From Castor canadensis (Eukaryota > Chordata > Mammalia > Rodentia > Castoridae): a stretch of DNA of 64,000 nt. The stretch lies in the NCBI RefSeq assembly GCF_047511655.1, contig NC_133398.1, positions 51,031,638 to 51,095,637 of the forward strand. The letters are read 5' to 3'. Positions 47,625-60,329 of the stretch are shown piece after piece. The position numbers and the translations under genes were made by a program. Under the pieces are notes generated by a model, which saw only the letters and a program-made list of their open reading frames with translations, had not been told where the DNA came from and did no database searches. Within the stretch, counting starts at the first letter, position 1; the number at the start of each line of letters is the position of its first letter.

Positions 47625-47930
47625 GATGACTAGAAGCTCACACCTGTAATTCCAGTTCTTTGGGAGGCAGAGATCAGGATGGTTGTGGTTGGAGGCTAGC
47701 CCAGGCAAAAAATTAATAAGACTTTAGTTCAACAAATAGGTTGGGCATAGTGGTGTATGCCTGTGGTCCCACCTGTGCAGGAGGTAGGGGCAGGAGGATC
47801 ACAGCCAAAAAATGAGACTCCGAAAAATAACCTAAAGCAAAAAGGGCTGAAGGTATGACTCAAGTGGTAGAGTGCTTGTCTAGCAAGCGTGGAGCCTTGA
47901 ATCCAAACCCCAGTACTGCCAAAAGGGGGA
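47625..47930 (+). repeat. Composite SINE, full length
   Basis: The head ('agctcacacctgtaattcca'), second unit ('gttgggcatagtggtgtatg') and tRNA-like tail ('gtatgactcaagtggtagag'...'ccaaaccccagtactgcc') are all present. Confidence 0.88.
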
Positions 47931-47934
47931 AGGG

Positions 47935-49450
47935 GGGTGATGTAAAATACACTAGAAACCTGTGCACTTACTTAATGACCTGCCTTTTGGCACAACTCCT
48001 CTGTTTGTTCTTTCACCCTAAATTTTGTGAACAGTGCTTCAGCTGAGTCTGCCTTTAAAAACATTGAGAAGGACTTTAAGTCCATGTCTGGCTGGCCCTT
48101 TCCTTGCCCTTTCAGTATGAGCTGATGTATATATACACTAATCAAAGTCAGCAACTTAAAAAGCTGCCTACAACCTCCCCACTAAATGCTTTAAATCAAG
48201 GTTTATTTGAACCTCTAAAGGAAGACCGTCAGGGCTTCAGAGTTAAACTTCCCCTTCATTTCTATTCCAAAGATACACACACGTGTCCTTCAGTGCAATT
48301 CCACCAACATTTCCCAAGTGTACACTGAACACCAGATGCTATGGAAAACATGGGCTTACACAGACAAGCAAAATATGGACATTCTTCTCAAGAAGTTCCT
48401 TTTCAGGGGAAAGAAAGAGATAAGTGTATTACCAAAAAATGACAACATGATGATAAATGTCACTCCAATACAATGAGCAACTGACTATAGAATGCCAGAT
48501 GAGACTGTGATTTGTTCTATCTGGTAGGATTTGAACAGGCTTCATAGAGGGACTGTTTAAACTTGGTCTTGCAGAAGTAGTAGCATTTTAAAATGAAAAG
48601 AATGGGAGACAACTTATTTCAAAAAGGAGTAAAATCTGAACATCATGAAAATACATGGCCTGCACAGGAACAGGTATTGGGTAAAAGAGGGAGGAAATGA
48701 AGATGAAATTAAGGTTGGGATACATTCTGAGGGCCTAGCAAGCTGGAATTTGAATCTGAGGAGTGACATAGTCCTATCTCTGTTTTAAATAGGAGCCTCT
48801 GGTCACAGCTCCAAATGGATTGGAGTAGGGCAAGACTGGAAGTGGAGGGGCTGCCGAGGATCAGAGCAAAGGGCATAGTCACCTATGGAGGAGGATGAGT
48901 TTATGGATGCACATCACTGGAATTCAGTTCTTTGTACATCTCTTAGCCTTCATATAATTCTTTCTCTTCGTGTTCACAGCTTAAGGACAATGTTCTTATA
49001 GACACATGATAAACTTTTGAAGGGGCTAAAATTACAATCCTTGATCAGAATGAGAAGCAACAGTTGGTGTTGCTGATGAACCAATACCCATATCCCCACA
49101 ATGAAGACATTCCCAGCTCACAGAAAGACAAATTGGATGATCCAAAACTGACTGGGCACAAGAAGTCACTTGAAGATACTAACATCCTTTGCATAAATGC
49201 AAGGTACAAGTTCATTTCTCTGCACGACAGACCAATGTTGTTCTCTGTTTGCATTTCAACTGCTTTTCCTAGAAGTGCACAAGGCTTTCCCATTTTATGG
49301 TAAGTGCTGACAAGCTTCAACTGAAGCAGGGTGTGTGTCCTACTCTCTGGCTACATCCAACGAGGCCTTGGTGGGTCTGTCTAATGTTTCCTCTCACACC
49401 TGCACATGAGAAACTCATAACCCTGGTGAAATTCAAGCTCTGGTAGCAGG
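47935..49450. other. Non-coding DNA with a probable L2 relic
   Basis: About 48300-48620 ('gaacaccagatgctatggaa', 'ggcttcatagagggactgtt', 'taaacttggtcttgcagaag') resembles an old L2 LINE or similar repeat in sense. No gene is recognised. Confidence 0.4.
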
Positions 49451-49454
49451 GTGT

Positions 49455-49890
49455 GTAACTTTTTTTAAGGCTGCTATAATAAACTACCACTGACTGAGTG
49501 AATTAGGACAAAAGAAATTTATTGTCTTATAGGCCCAGAAACTACAAGGCCAAGAACAAGGTGTCAGCAGTTCCCTCTGATCGCTGTGAGACAGAATCTG
49601 TTTCATGCCCCTCTCCTCGCTCTTCATGGTCTACTGGGAAACCTTGTCTTCTGGTGCATCATTCTATCTCTGCCTTCATCTCCAGTGGTTTCTCCCTGTG
49701 TATCCAAATTTCCCCCTTTGTATAAAGGACACCCAGTCATATTGGACTAAAAGTTCAACCTCCCCCATTATGACCCACCCTAATTTAACTAATTACAACT
49801 GCAACAAATCAATTTTCACAGAAGCTCACATTCTGAGTTACCAGGGGTTAGGACTTCAACATACAGGCGGAAGGAGAACACAATCAAACC
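49455..49890 (+). repeat. Ancient interspersed repeat ('ggctgctataataaactacc' type), best copy
   Basis: 'ggctgctataataaactacc', 'caaggtgtcagcagttccct', 'ggacacccagtcatattgga' and 'ggggttaggacttcaacata' are in the order known for this very common old mammalian repeat. The related copies in this window are at 1.3, 35.6 and 60.3 kb. Confidence 0.75.
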
Positions 49891-49894
49891 TATA

Positions 49895-51418
49895 GCACAG
49901 GGAAAGAAGACACATCCCTTCTTTTTCTTCCCTCGGTATTACTTTGTTTGATAGGGGACAGAGTATCAACTCCACTGTTGGGTTTGTACTGAGAGAATTC
50001 CTTGTAGTCAACACAGCTTCCTCCATCTGCAACCCAGGAAACTGGAGCACAGACAACTTCAACTTTCCTTAAAATGCTGCCATGAAAACTAAGCAACTGG
50101 AGTGCCATAGAAATCTTCAAAGGCTATTAAAATCATCCCTTCTGTTATGTTTTCCGTAAACTTTATAAATAGTTTAAAGTGCAAGAATATATTTGGTGAG
50201 CTGGCTTTACACCAAATGGTCTCTGTTGGGCATGTGTGGATCTTGGCATCTATCAAGGAAAGACAGGCCACACACAGGGAGGAGGGACAACACTCAGTAT
50301 TAGCTTCTTCCCCTCTAGGCTGTAACCTGATCTCTGCTAAACTCCAGCATAGCTTTGAGTCCTGTGGATTAATTTTCTACTATGAACCGCACCCGTGAAA
50401 TAACAAATATGATCTGCATGAGGGTTTCATTTTTCTTTTATTTAGCTAAATCTATTCTTATTTATTATGGCCTAATTGGATTTATTAAGCTAAAAGTGTA
50501 TAGACTCTCTGGGCCACATTACAGTGCTTTCTGTGATTGACAAAGACGGGTTCATCCTCATTTTGCTTCATTGTTAACCCTTAGTTTCAGCCCAGGTTCC
50601 TGTTAGCTTCAGAAGTATATGTGAAGGAGGGGGTGATAGACAATCTCATATTACATCTAATAGCTGTGTAGAACTTTTCTAGCACAAGGTCTGAAGTATA
50701 GTAAGTCTCAATAAATGGTTGATATATTTTTCTTTACAGGAAATTGTCATCTATTATTCTTTTGCTGAACTATAGTGGCTTCTATTACAATGTACCTCCA
50801 TCCCTATGCCAAAGTAGAATTTCACAAAATCCAAAGTATTTCGATTATTCTTTACTATTTAAATAAAAATAACATGACTGTGTGGCTAATATGATAGACC
50901 CTAGCAAAATGTCCATGGGCAGCTCAAATATATTAGAAGAATGAGAAAATGGCCTTGACCCTCATCTCCAGACTCTGCGTTTAATAAACTTTGCACAATT
51001 TCACAGACATTGTTGCCTGAACTCAGCTCCCAGTGGAAATCTCATTAGATTTTATGCTCCACACCAGGCTTCCAGGCTGACCTCACTCCCTATCCCCTGG
51101 TAATCCAGCTATACAATCACCAAAATAAAAAAGGATGACAGAGACAGTATTCCATCTTTAGATGTCTTATCACAGAGAACTGTTGCCAGTCCCTTATAAG
51201 CCATGGTCCTTTTTCTTCACATCTGTCTTCCCAATCTGATCATCACTTGGGGATGGAAAAACACAGACATGTCATGAGTTTGAGTAATTAGGAATATCTA
51301 GACAGAATACAAGTCCTTCTAAATGCTCTGAGCAGGGGTGATGGGTTACCAAGCTGTGATAACTTCTGAGACATCATTTTACACATCAATGACAACTTTT
51401 TCACCAATGAGCCTAAAA

Positions 51419-51456
<38 letters not shown>

Positions 51457-54400
51457 ATACTTTTATTTGCTACAAGTGATGAGTGATAATAACCCACAAG
51501 AAAATCATAGCAGAGACAAGCAGTAGGGCAGTAGGAGAACAATTTACAATTTGGATTTTCTGATCTTAATGAACGGCTTTTGTTGATTAACTGGAAGGGG
51601 ACTGTCCTTGTGTGGAAACCAATGCTTGATTACACACTGCTATGATACTAAATGGTCACCTACCTGATTGTATATGAGACATATTTTGCCTCCAGTAGTA
51701 AATGGCCCAACAGTGATCTCACCCACCACCAACTAAACCAAAACAGAAGAAAATACATTTTCATAAACTTTCACCAAGTTCTAATCACACAGCAATAAGG
51801 TTTGTACATGCTGTAAAATAGTGATCCTCAACCAGTTGCTTAATTTCCCTCCTGGTCAAAGAGCTAATCCTGAAGTAGACCAATGAGTTACAATGTCTAC
51901 TGTATCACATCTTTCTCAATACAGCATTTAAATTTCACAAAATAGACTTGTCAAAGTTCAGATTAGAGCTCTGAGCATTAAAAATTTAAGTAATTTGCTT
52001 TAAGTGGTGAAATTTTAATTGGCACAAGCAACATTACTATTTACTAACCCTTTTTATTTATTTGTTGGGGAAGGGACTGTATGTAGGATACATTCACATG
52101 ATTGGCGATAGAGAAATTCTTCACTTTCTGTATATTTATTGATGCAATTTCATTCTACAGGTGTGAATTGGACAGCTTATCATATGAAGGATATTAAAGA
52201 CACAAGGCCTGCCTTGAGGAGCTCAGTGTTGGTGGGGGAAATGAGCAGTTAGGGACAAGATAAGTGTAGTCACAAAAGTGTGAGAGAGTTGTCGAAGTAT
52301 GAAGAACAGAGCCCAGTCCTTCTGGACACCTGGGCCAATGGTCCTCAGCTGATGGAGCCTGGTTTGATTGTAATGATTAGTCTGACATCTTTCCCTTAAC
52401 CTGCTTGGGCATTCATTGCTCCCACTCAGAAATCCACATGTCCTCAAAGATCCATGAGGATTTCAGCAGCCATCTTTGGGACCTTTCAACTAAGAGAGAC
52501 AGAAACTCAGCTCCAACTATGCTAAGTAAAAGTGGGATTTACTGGAAGAATGGAATTGCTTGTAGCATCAAAGCAATTATTTCAGGATGCACACCATTAG
52601 AGTTGGAAGAGTTTGAGCTGGCAACCGAGCACCATACTACAAGGGCAAGAGCATCTTTTGCGCATCTGTGTACCTAACAACACATCTCTATGAACCTGTC
52701 ACTCTCACTTTTGGGATATGATTTAAAAATGGATAAATGTGAACAAAAACTCCAGCATTGGAAGCCAAGGTCTATACTATATCTAAGAAAGATAGTTATG
52801 TGAAGGGAATATCTTCTTATCCTCCCTGGCTAGTTCCTGAGAAACTGACTGGTCTGATAGTGGCTTCTAGCCACAGCAGGAATAGCAGGACATCTGATTT
52901 GGTTATACTATCAAATTGCAATAACATAAAGAGAAGCAAGAATGGGCCTAAGAGAAACCGATCAGATTCTCCGATTATCTATATCTGTGTGCCTTGGAAG
53001 AAATCTGGCTTTTTGGAGCATCTGAACTATATGAGAGGAACAGAGTATCCCAGGGTGAAGGGTGTTAAAAAGAGAAGTGTGGTTCCCTGGTCCAAGATAA
53101 TTTCCCTCTATTATCTCTTCCTCATCCAAATATCTCCTGGGAATGATAGTAGACAACTTATTAAAGGGTAGTCATAAAATAGTGTCTAATGAGGACAGAT
53201 AAGAAATAGAGATTTAAGTGTATCATTTACACTCATATTTACTCCCACAACTATATTATTATATTTTAAATTGCCTATGAATAATGAAAATAATGTAATT
53301 ATATTTATTTCAGGAATGCATTCAGTTACAAATAACAAATCACCTTGTTAGCAGTAGATTAAACCAAAAAAGGTGTTTATCCTTCTCCATGTACAAAAAA
53401 TTCAGATGTAGGCATAAGCCTATTTTGTACTTCAAGTAGGAGAAGCAGGATAGATTTATTATAAGTATACTCAACAACTAGCACTGTGTCTAGCATATAG
53501 CATATATGTTTCAACAAATACTTGTGAATGAAAAAGAAATAGTTTATAAAATTATTTTAAATAGAATTAAAACTAAAGATTTGCATACTCTGAAAAATCA
53601 TGACAATTGATAAAGTTAACATGTATATTCAATTTGATGAGTATTATCTAGGACTATAATTGTTGCTAGTCTATTTGGAAAGGGCAAAACATTTAGCTCT
53701 TTACAGTTTCTGAATTGCCAGGATCCTACTATCCTCAATGCATCTCTCCATCTATTATCTCATGCTTAAAATTTCAGATGTTAAATTTTTATTGTTTTGT
53801 CTCAAAGATTTATGAATCAGTTTAAATGCTCACAGCAAGCAGCAATTTTAAGTGTAGATAAGCAATGTGCATACCTTTGACCTTGGTGCCAGACAGCAGG
53901 TTTTGATAAGCCTTGTGGGAGTGACTGTAAAGGCACACGAATAATAGCAGAGGGATCACAACCAAATTGCAGAGAGGGTAGACAGAGAGGAGAGGTTTAA
54001 AAACGAACTTCACCTATTTCATAATTTTGGAAAGTCAGGAAATGTCTGTTTCTCCTGAGTTAGAAAAGTCAGTTCCTTTTAATGTCCTTTCTTTTTATTT
54101 CCCCCATTCCTAAAATGAGAACTAGAATAAATTTATTTTAGAAGGATTTTTTAGAAAGATGTAGGGAACTATTTGTGTTGTGAATGTCAACACCACCCAA
54201 TAGCCTTGAAAAGCAACCTGACTCCCTGCTTTAAAAGGTTAACACTAGTTAAAGAAACCATCATTGAATAGAAAGCAATGCAACTTTTGGGAGAGATTAT
54301 TTGGGATGCTCAAATATTTAGCAACTGGGATGGCAGTGGAAGGCAAAGCCTTAACTGCAAATTCCCCTAGATTTGGCCGTTCTGTTTCTAGTAGAATTTT

Positions 54401-57400
54401 ACACTAAGTTTTTAAAAAGTGTTAAAGCTATCTATTGGTACACACTTTGTAATACCCAAAATTTGAGAGAAAATGTTAATTTTTAACCATAGAAAACTAA
54501 ATACATTTTGCTATAGTGTTTAAATGGAATACTATATACCTATTAAAAATAATTATGCTAGATCTCTATGTATTGACTTAGAGATCATTCCATAACCAAC
54601 ACAAGTGGTAATGAGACATTTTAAACTAATTTATCTACTACAACTGCATTTTGTAAGAAAATATATAGATATGAATAAAGCCTAGAAGTAATACATTAAA
54701 ATAATAAGTGATTTTATCTTAGTGTTATGAATACATTTATTTCTTCTTTATAGTTTTTCTGACTGTTTAGCACTTCCAACAGCAGAAAATGACTTTTATA
54801 ATCACTTAATAATAATAAAGCTATCTCAGTTTGAATACTAAACTACATTGCCTCCTGTCTTATCACAGTCCTAATGAGTCATTTGCCTTAGTTATATCCC
54901 AACATTCCATTTGCTACTCTGTGCCCCGACAATGAAATAACTGAGAACATGAAAACAAGTTCTACTTGATACAGTTATAAGCCCAAACTTAATTTCTGAG
55001 AATCACATAATTGCAGTATTTTATACCTCAATGGAACCTTAAAACATAATTACCCACTCATAAACCCTTATCATTAGTGGGAAATGCACTAGATTGGGAC
55101 TTAGAAGCCCTCAGTATTTTTCTCCTTTCAGTACTAACTTGTTTGGGCAAATTGCTCTACAGGATTCCTAGCAGCCCATTGGGGATTTCAGAAGCTTGAG
55201 CCTATGTGAATTTTACTTCTCTCACTCAAAGATTTATTATCTTATCTGGTTTCCTTCTCTCTTTAGACTATAATTGAATATAAAGGACTTTTCCTGCTGG
55301 TTTTTATAGATTGAAAACAGAAGATCTGGATTAAAAAAACAGGTACACTTGAATCCTCACTCCAACACTAATAAATTGTGTGACCTTAGACGAATTTCTT
55401 AACTTTTCTTGGGTTCTTCTTCATCTTCTTACAAATGGCCTAGTAAAATGATCTGTCTCTTAATATTTAAGGAAAGGGATATTACATTTAACTCCAGTGG
55501 CACAATTATTAATGCATAAGAAATCCCTGACAGATGTTAGGTTTTGTTTTTACTGGTTACAAGACATACCTCTACTCAAATATTAAACCCTAGTAATAGA
55601 AGAATACATAGGGTTAAGAAGAGGAAAACTAAAGTTTTATTAAATACAAAGATATTTACATGTTAATGATAAGCAGGAATTTATTGAAATGAAGGAAAAA
55701 GAAGAAATGATTAAATACGCAGAATTTCCTGGGTATCATCAAAGGACTTCTCAATACATAAAAAAGTTAAGAGTCATGTTCTTTTATTATTAGTAAGAAC
55801 AATTTATTTTAAAATGTTTAATAGCAATCACAACTTAGAATACTCTAATGAAACCATCTATTCATTTCATAATAGTAGTTAAGCAAAGATTTCATTAAAG
55901 TGTTTATTTTGGTAGACTCTATCCATTTCCATTCAAAAGTCTTCTTCAATAAATTACATTTAAACAGTTTTAATACCCAGGCTTGTACAAAGATTGCCTG
56001 TGATTTTAGATAAACACAGATTTTTTTAAAGCAGCACTTGAAAGTGCTCTTGTAATTTAACCCCCAAATTTTGAATTCAAATAGAGAGTAGGGGATTTAG
56101 CAAATATGTGATGAAGACTCATGTTTTCATGTTCTTTCATTTTGGCAGGAACTCTTGTTTCAATTGAAAACATTCCTTTACCATTACAGAAACCCAGAGG
56201 GCAATCATGAGTTAAGACCTGGAAAATAAAACTGAGAGAAAAGACTGGAACAACATGTGGTTGTCATTTTCAGGACCACAGAGAGGGGAAGTGGTTTTCC
56301 ACTGCTAGCTAAGCAAAGGCAAGCACACATACCACAGTAACATGGAGGGCAGACAATCAAAACACAAAGACATGATGTTTCACCTTATTGTTCATAGTGA
56401 ATGAAGCAGGTGCTGACTTGCCCTGCAGTTAGAACTGCTCAGTTTAGGATCTTGATGCCATTTCCTACTTAAGATAATAGTTTTTTATTTATATTTGTGA
56501 CCTCTAACAACCACTTGAAAAGATGTAGGTAACTTACTTGCTCAGGTTCCTTTTCCATAAAAATGAGCCTTAGGTTGTAGGACTTCCCCAAGATAACAGA
56601 AGTTCAGCTGGAAGTCTCTATACCTGAACTTTACCTTAGAAATTAATTTATGTCCATGCCAAAAAAGTGGTGTTTCTATTTGATAATGCCAAGTTGCAAA
56701 AGCAATATGAATCAATAGAAGTTACTATGTCATTCTTCTAGCCTCCTCTACAGCTTGTGGTCACTTTTTCTGTCTTTCCTTTCAATGTTCCCTTATCCAC
56801 TCCAGACTTCAATCTTGCTTCATCTGTGTTCAAGCAAATAAGACACATATCTTAATATATACAAGAGAATGGCAATTCACTTCCTCCCATCCCACGCCAG
56901 ATGTTGCTAGATAATTGCAACACAGTCCTACTTAGGCTAGATGAAGGCCTAGAATCACTCTCACTGCAGAAGACCACTTCCAGCTGATTTGAGAAACTCT
57001 TTTGTTTTGTCCCAAAGTTAGAGCATAGTCCTCTAACTTTGTAGCTCCCAGTGACATTGCCTCTGCCTGGTATGTGTTCCTGGGTACCTTTGTTAACCTT
57101 TCTGGCAGTCTCTTTTCTAACCTAGCAGATGAGAATCATATAATGACTCCATATTATATCTGTATAACATGATGCATAGATATGTACTATGAAAACATGG
57201 AATGATTGCTTTTCTTTAACATATTTTTATTCTACTTATTTTATTGTTCCTATCATGACATCATAACTAGCTTTCTCCTTCAAAATTCTGACTATACGTA
57301 TAATTCTGACCTCATACGTATAGTAGTGCATCTTCCAGAACAATGCCAGTGCTTAATTTGTTCTCAGTCAATGTTGTGCACTCCACCCTAATTCATTACT

Positions 57401-57640
57401 CATTCCTAATATTGTTTCCTACTCGCCAGTGTTGGTGTTCACAGTGCACTCACACCATAGCCTGTCCCAGTTAAATATATTTCAAAGCACAGCATCCCAG
57501 AAATGAACTTTAAAACAATATCAACTGCCTTCCTATTAATTTGTTCATAAGTCTCATTGGCATTCTTTCTCTTACAGAGAAGAAGACTCTGAAAATAAGT
57601 GTGTCAGTGGCAGAAGTGACCAGTCCATCCTCCCCATGCA
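49895..57640. other. Mostly unassigned non-coding DNA with MIR/L2 relics
   Basis: No gene is recognised in this 7.7 kb. A (TC)n tract is at 51421-51451. Probable sense MIRs lie at 55085-55190 and 55315-55470 ('taataaattgtgtgacctta'). L2/MIR-like tails are near 50690-50730 and 53480-53535, and an L2-like piece near 52140-52270. The 137-codon frame at 52758-53171 has no recognisable domain or family. Confidence 0.45.
51421..51451. repeat. (TC)n microsatellite
   Basis: An uninterrupted tc run of about 15 units. Confidence 0.97.
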
Positions 57641-57649
57641 AGGATAATT

Positions 57650-57900
57650 ATGATTGTGGTAGTGGTGATGACAATAACACTGATTGGCATTTTCTCCGTG
57701 CCAGTCATTGATCAGGATCAGCAATGATTATAACAATTATGTGGTATTATTATCTTCACCTTACAGGTTAGGAAATTGGCACAGGGATGTTAAACAACTT
57801 GCCAAGGTAATGCAACTATTAAGTAGATCATGCAACTATTAAGTAAGGATTCAAACCCAAATAATCTGGCTCTGGAGTCCACGTTCTTATCCCAAGATAT
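57650..57900 (-). repeat. MIR, antisense, with a short internal duplication
   Basis: 'acaggttaggaaattggcac', 'aacaacttgccaaggtaatg' and 'tctggctctggagtccacgt' are the complement of MIR. The unit 'atgcaactattaagta' is present twice (about 57810-57845). Confidence 0.75.
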
Positions 57901-58149
57901 TCCTGCATCGTCTTTCTCTATCTCTAGGGTTTTCTATCAATCACGATGGTATCTCCTGGAGGCTATGTTTGATAGCCTAATTTCTTCCTTGAGTCTCTTT
58001 CTTTCATTACAGGTGCTCCTCAGTTTCCCTGCCCAGGAAAGGTGTAATTCAAGGTATGATTTGGGCTTTAAAATAGCTCATGAAAAATTACTGGTAACTG
58101 TGGAAATATAAGTGTATGTAAAATTATGACTATGAAAGCAGCAGTCCTA

Positions 58150-58225
58150 TCTTTTTTTCTTGTTGTTTCTATATCCCTAGTGCTTAACACAGTATCCAAC
58201 ACATGGTTAATCTGCAATAAAATTA
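58150..58225 (+). repeat. MIR/L2-type 3' end
   Basis: 'cctagtgcttaacacagtat' and 'ccaacacatggttaatctgc' fit the sense end of an L2/MIR element. Confidence 0.5.
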
Positions 58226-58954
58226 GGGGGGACAGAGGAGCTATGAACAAGTAATTCATGGCATGTGAGGGATCACAGTAGCCAGCAAAGAGTGGGTCCC
58301 AATGGTGGATCTTGATCATCATAAGAAGACTAACATTCTCTGAAGTGCTAGCTAGGCTCTGTCCTGAATTCTATGTAGGGATTGGTAAATAATGGAGATC
58401 CAGAGGAGCAGAATAACTCAGCTGAGCTTATAGTGGGTGGAACTGGTCCAAACCAAGGCAGCCCAACCCCAGCAATGGCATTCTTCTGCTTTACAGATGA
58501 GGGAGGAAAAGAGGAAAAATATGAGTAGGAATGAGATGAGCACAACTAAATGGGCAAATGTGAGACCAAAGACAAACCTCATGCTTTCTACGATTCTGAA
58601 TTTGACATGGAAAAAAATCAACAAAAATCTCCATGTACATAGTCATGTTAGGACTTTGAAATGTAAGTTTATGATAAAATACAATTAGCTAAAACAAAGC
58701 CCTGAAAGTCATACCAAATATCAAAACAAGCATTTCTCCTAGAATGAGTCATCCCAGATGGAAAAAGGAGTAGACATAGATGAAGAAACAGTTTCTGCAT
58801 AAAAAATGCAAACTAAGGCTAGGACATTCAGAGCTTTGTTTTCAATTAACTGGTGGTTGATCTTTCATAGGAAATAGTTCATATCTATCACAATTCTAAA
58901 AATGAATGTGCATATAACTGTCCAATGATGATACAAAGTTTTTAATGATTGATT

Positions 58955-59038
58955 GAAAGCAGTAAGTGAAAAGTAGAAAAGACCATGAGAAAGAAGGCGG
59001 ATCCTGGTGTAAGAACAAAGCTCCCACATATATATAAA
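58955..59038 (+). promoter_or_regulatory. Relic virus-response element and TATA box of the interferon pseudogene
   Basis: Four GAAA cores lie at 58955, 58968, 58976 and 58989, within 'agtaagtgaaaagtagaaaa' and its flanks. They resemble the IRF-binding repeats of IFN-alpha/omega promoters. A TATA-like ATATATATAAA follows at 59028-59038, about 84 bases before the ATG. The geometry parallels the IFNB1 promoter (first IRF site to TATA about 60-75 bases). No NF-kB site like PRDII is seen, as expected for the alpha/omega class. Activity cannot be judged from sequence. Confidence 0.6.
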
Positions 59039-59121
59039 TTTGGAGATGTGGAATCTGCGCAATCAGACAACCCGCATCCAAGCCCTTTCTGGGAAGGAGC
59101 AACCGTGAGAGGTTGCTCACC

Positions 59122-59661
59122 ATGACCAGTCAGCACTTGCTGGAGTGGGCCTCTGTGCTAATTCTTGCCACTAGGACCTTTTCTCTGGAATGTCACTTTC
59201 AAAGGAATTAGAGGCATGTGGGAGATTTTACAAGATTTAGGGACCCTAGGAGGAAATTTTCTTCTCCATTGCTTAGAGGACAGGAGCAACTTCAGATTCC
59301 TCCATGTCTCAAAAATCAACCAATTTCCAAAGGAAAATGCCCCATTGTCCTTTCCTCAATACACCTTCAGCCTAAAAGTCTTCCAGTCTTTGTGGAATGA
59401 AAGCAGCTTAGAAAGACTCCTAGTGGACTTTTATCAGCAAATTATGCAGGCAGAGGTGTGCTTGAAGTGGGAAATTGAGCAGGAGGACCAATCTTCCTTG
59501 TAAAGGAAAACTATTGTACTTGGATTAAAGACTTATTTCCAAGGGATCCATAACTATTTGCAAGAACAGAAGTATCCAAATGTGCCTGGCATATTGTCCA
59601 TGTAGTTATCCAAAGGTGTCTTCTCTTTTTGAGCAGTTCACAAGAAGAGACCAAGAAATAA
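59122..59661 (+). pseudogene. Type I interferon pseudogene (alpha/omega/delta/zeta-like class)
   Basis: From ATG 59122 a signal-peptide-like start reads MTSQHLLEWASVLILATRTFS, then LECHFQRN, then a stop at codon 30 (59209-59211). The family match continues in the +1 frame with 'LQDLGTLGGNFLLHCLEDR', 'NQFPKENA' and 'LVDFYQQIMQAEVCL', and a stop at 59501-59503. After that stop the same frame gives 'LKTYFQGIHNYLQEQKYP'. From 59581 the original frame resumes with 'CAWHIVHVVIQRCLLF' and ends at TAA 59659-59661. Four cysteines (59191, 59270, 59459, 59581) match the two disulphides of IFN-alpha/omega, not the single one of IFN-beta. Cysteine spacings are 79, 189 and 122 bases; IFN-alpha has about 84, 207-210 and 120, so small losses and one gain explain the frame changes. 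No functional protein is possible. The subtype is uncertain. Confidence 0.88.
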
Positions 59662-60329
59662 GATTTGATTACTAGTATCATTTCTCAAATCAATATCACT
59701 TGATATTTCAAAGTGACTTTGTATTCACTTTTTGTGACTTAGAATATGTTTAGTTAATTTTTTGGGATTAATTATTCTTATCACTGTCAAATACTAGTTT
59801 GTCAATTGATTTAATATAAATGAACTATATTATTCAAACATTAATATGTTTGATGATTTTATGCTTATATATAAAATATTATTTTAAAATTCAATATATC
59901 CTGCCTTTCAATTAGTTCTTATAATTAATATGTTCTAAACTCAGTATTCTTATAACTTTGCCCAAAGAATGGTCTTTAGACTGTTTCATGTGACACAGAA
60001 AATATTTATTTTAAACTATCTCCAGGGTCAACTCACAATCCAGAAGGAAAGACTACCTTTTAAAAGCACTAGATGATAACATGATAAGCCTGATAAAGAA
60101 AATTGTGGCTATGATTTAAAATTTGGCAGTTTCTGTTCTCAATGAGCTCTAAACCTGATCTGGATAAACAGGAATAAGTCTTCCACTCCACCCCCAGGGC
60201 CCAGTCTTGAGCATGCCCATCTGATAATCTACATGTTTTATGTGATTTCCCAAGAGAATGAGAACAAAGGAAGTCTGGGACAAAGATGCTGCAGATATGG
60301 ATGGAGAACTGATGGAAAAGTGATGTCTC
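59662..60329. other. AT-rich DNA downstream of the interferon pseudogene
   Basis: The first 300 bases are AT-rich with several ATTTA-like motifs and may include the relic 3' UTR. No other gene or repeat is recognised. Confidence 0.45.

Noticed and set aside
52758-53171. 137-codon open frame as a possible gene
   Set aside because: No recognisable domain, no Kozak-like or exon context, and its composition fits chance in AT-rich DNA.
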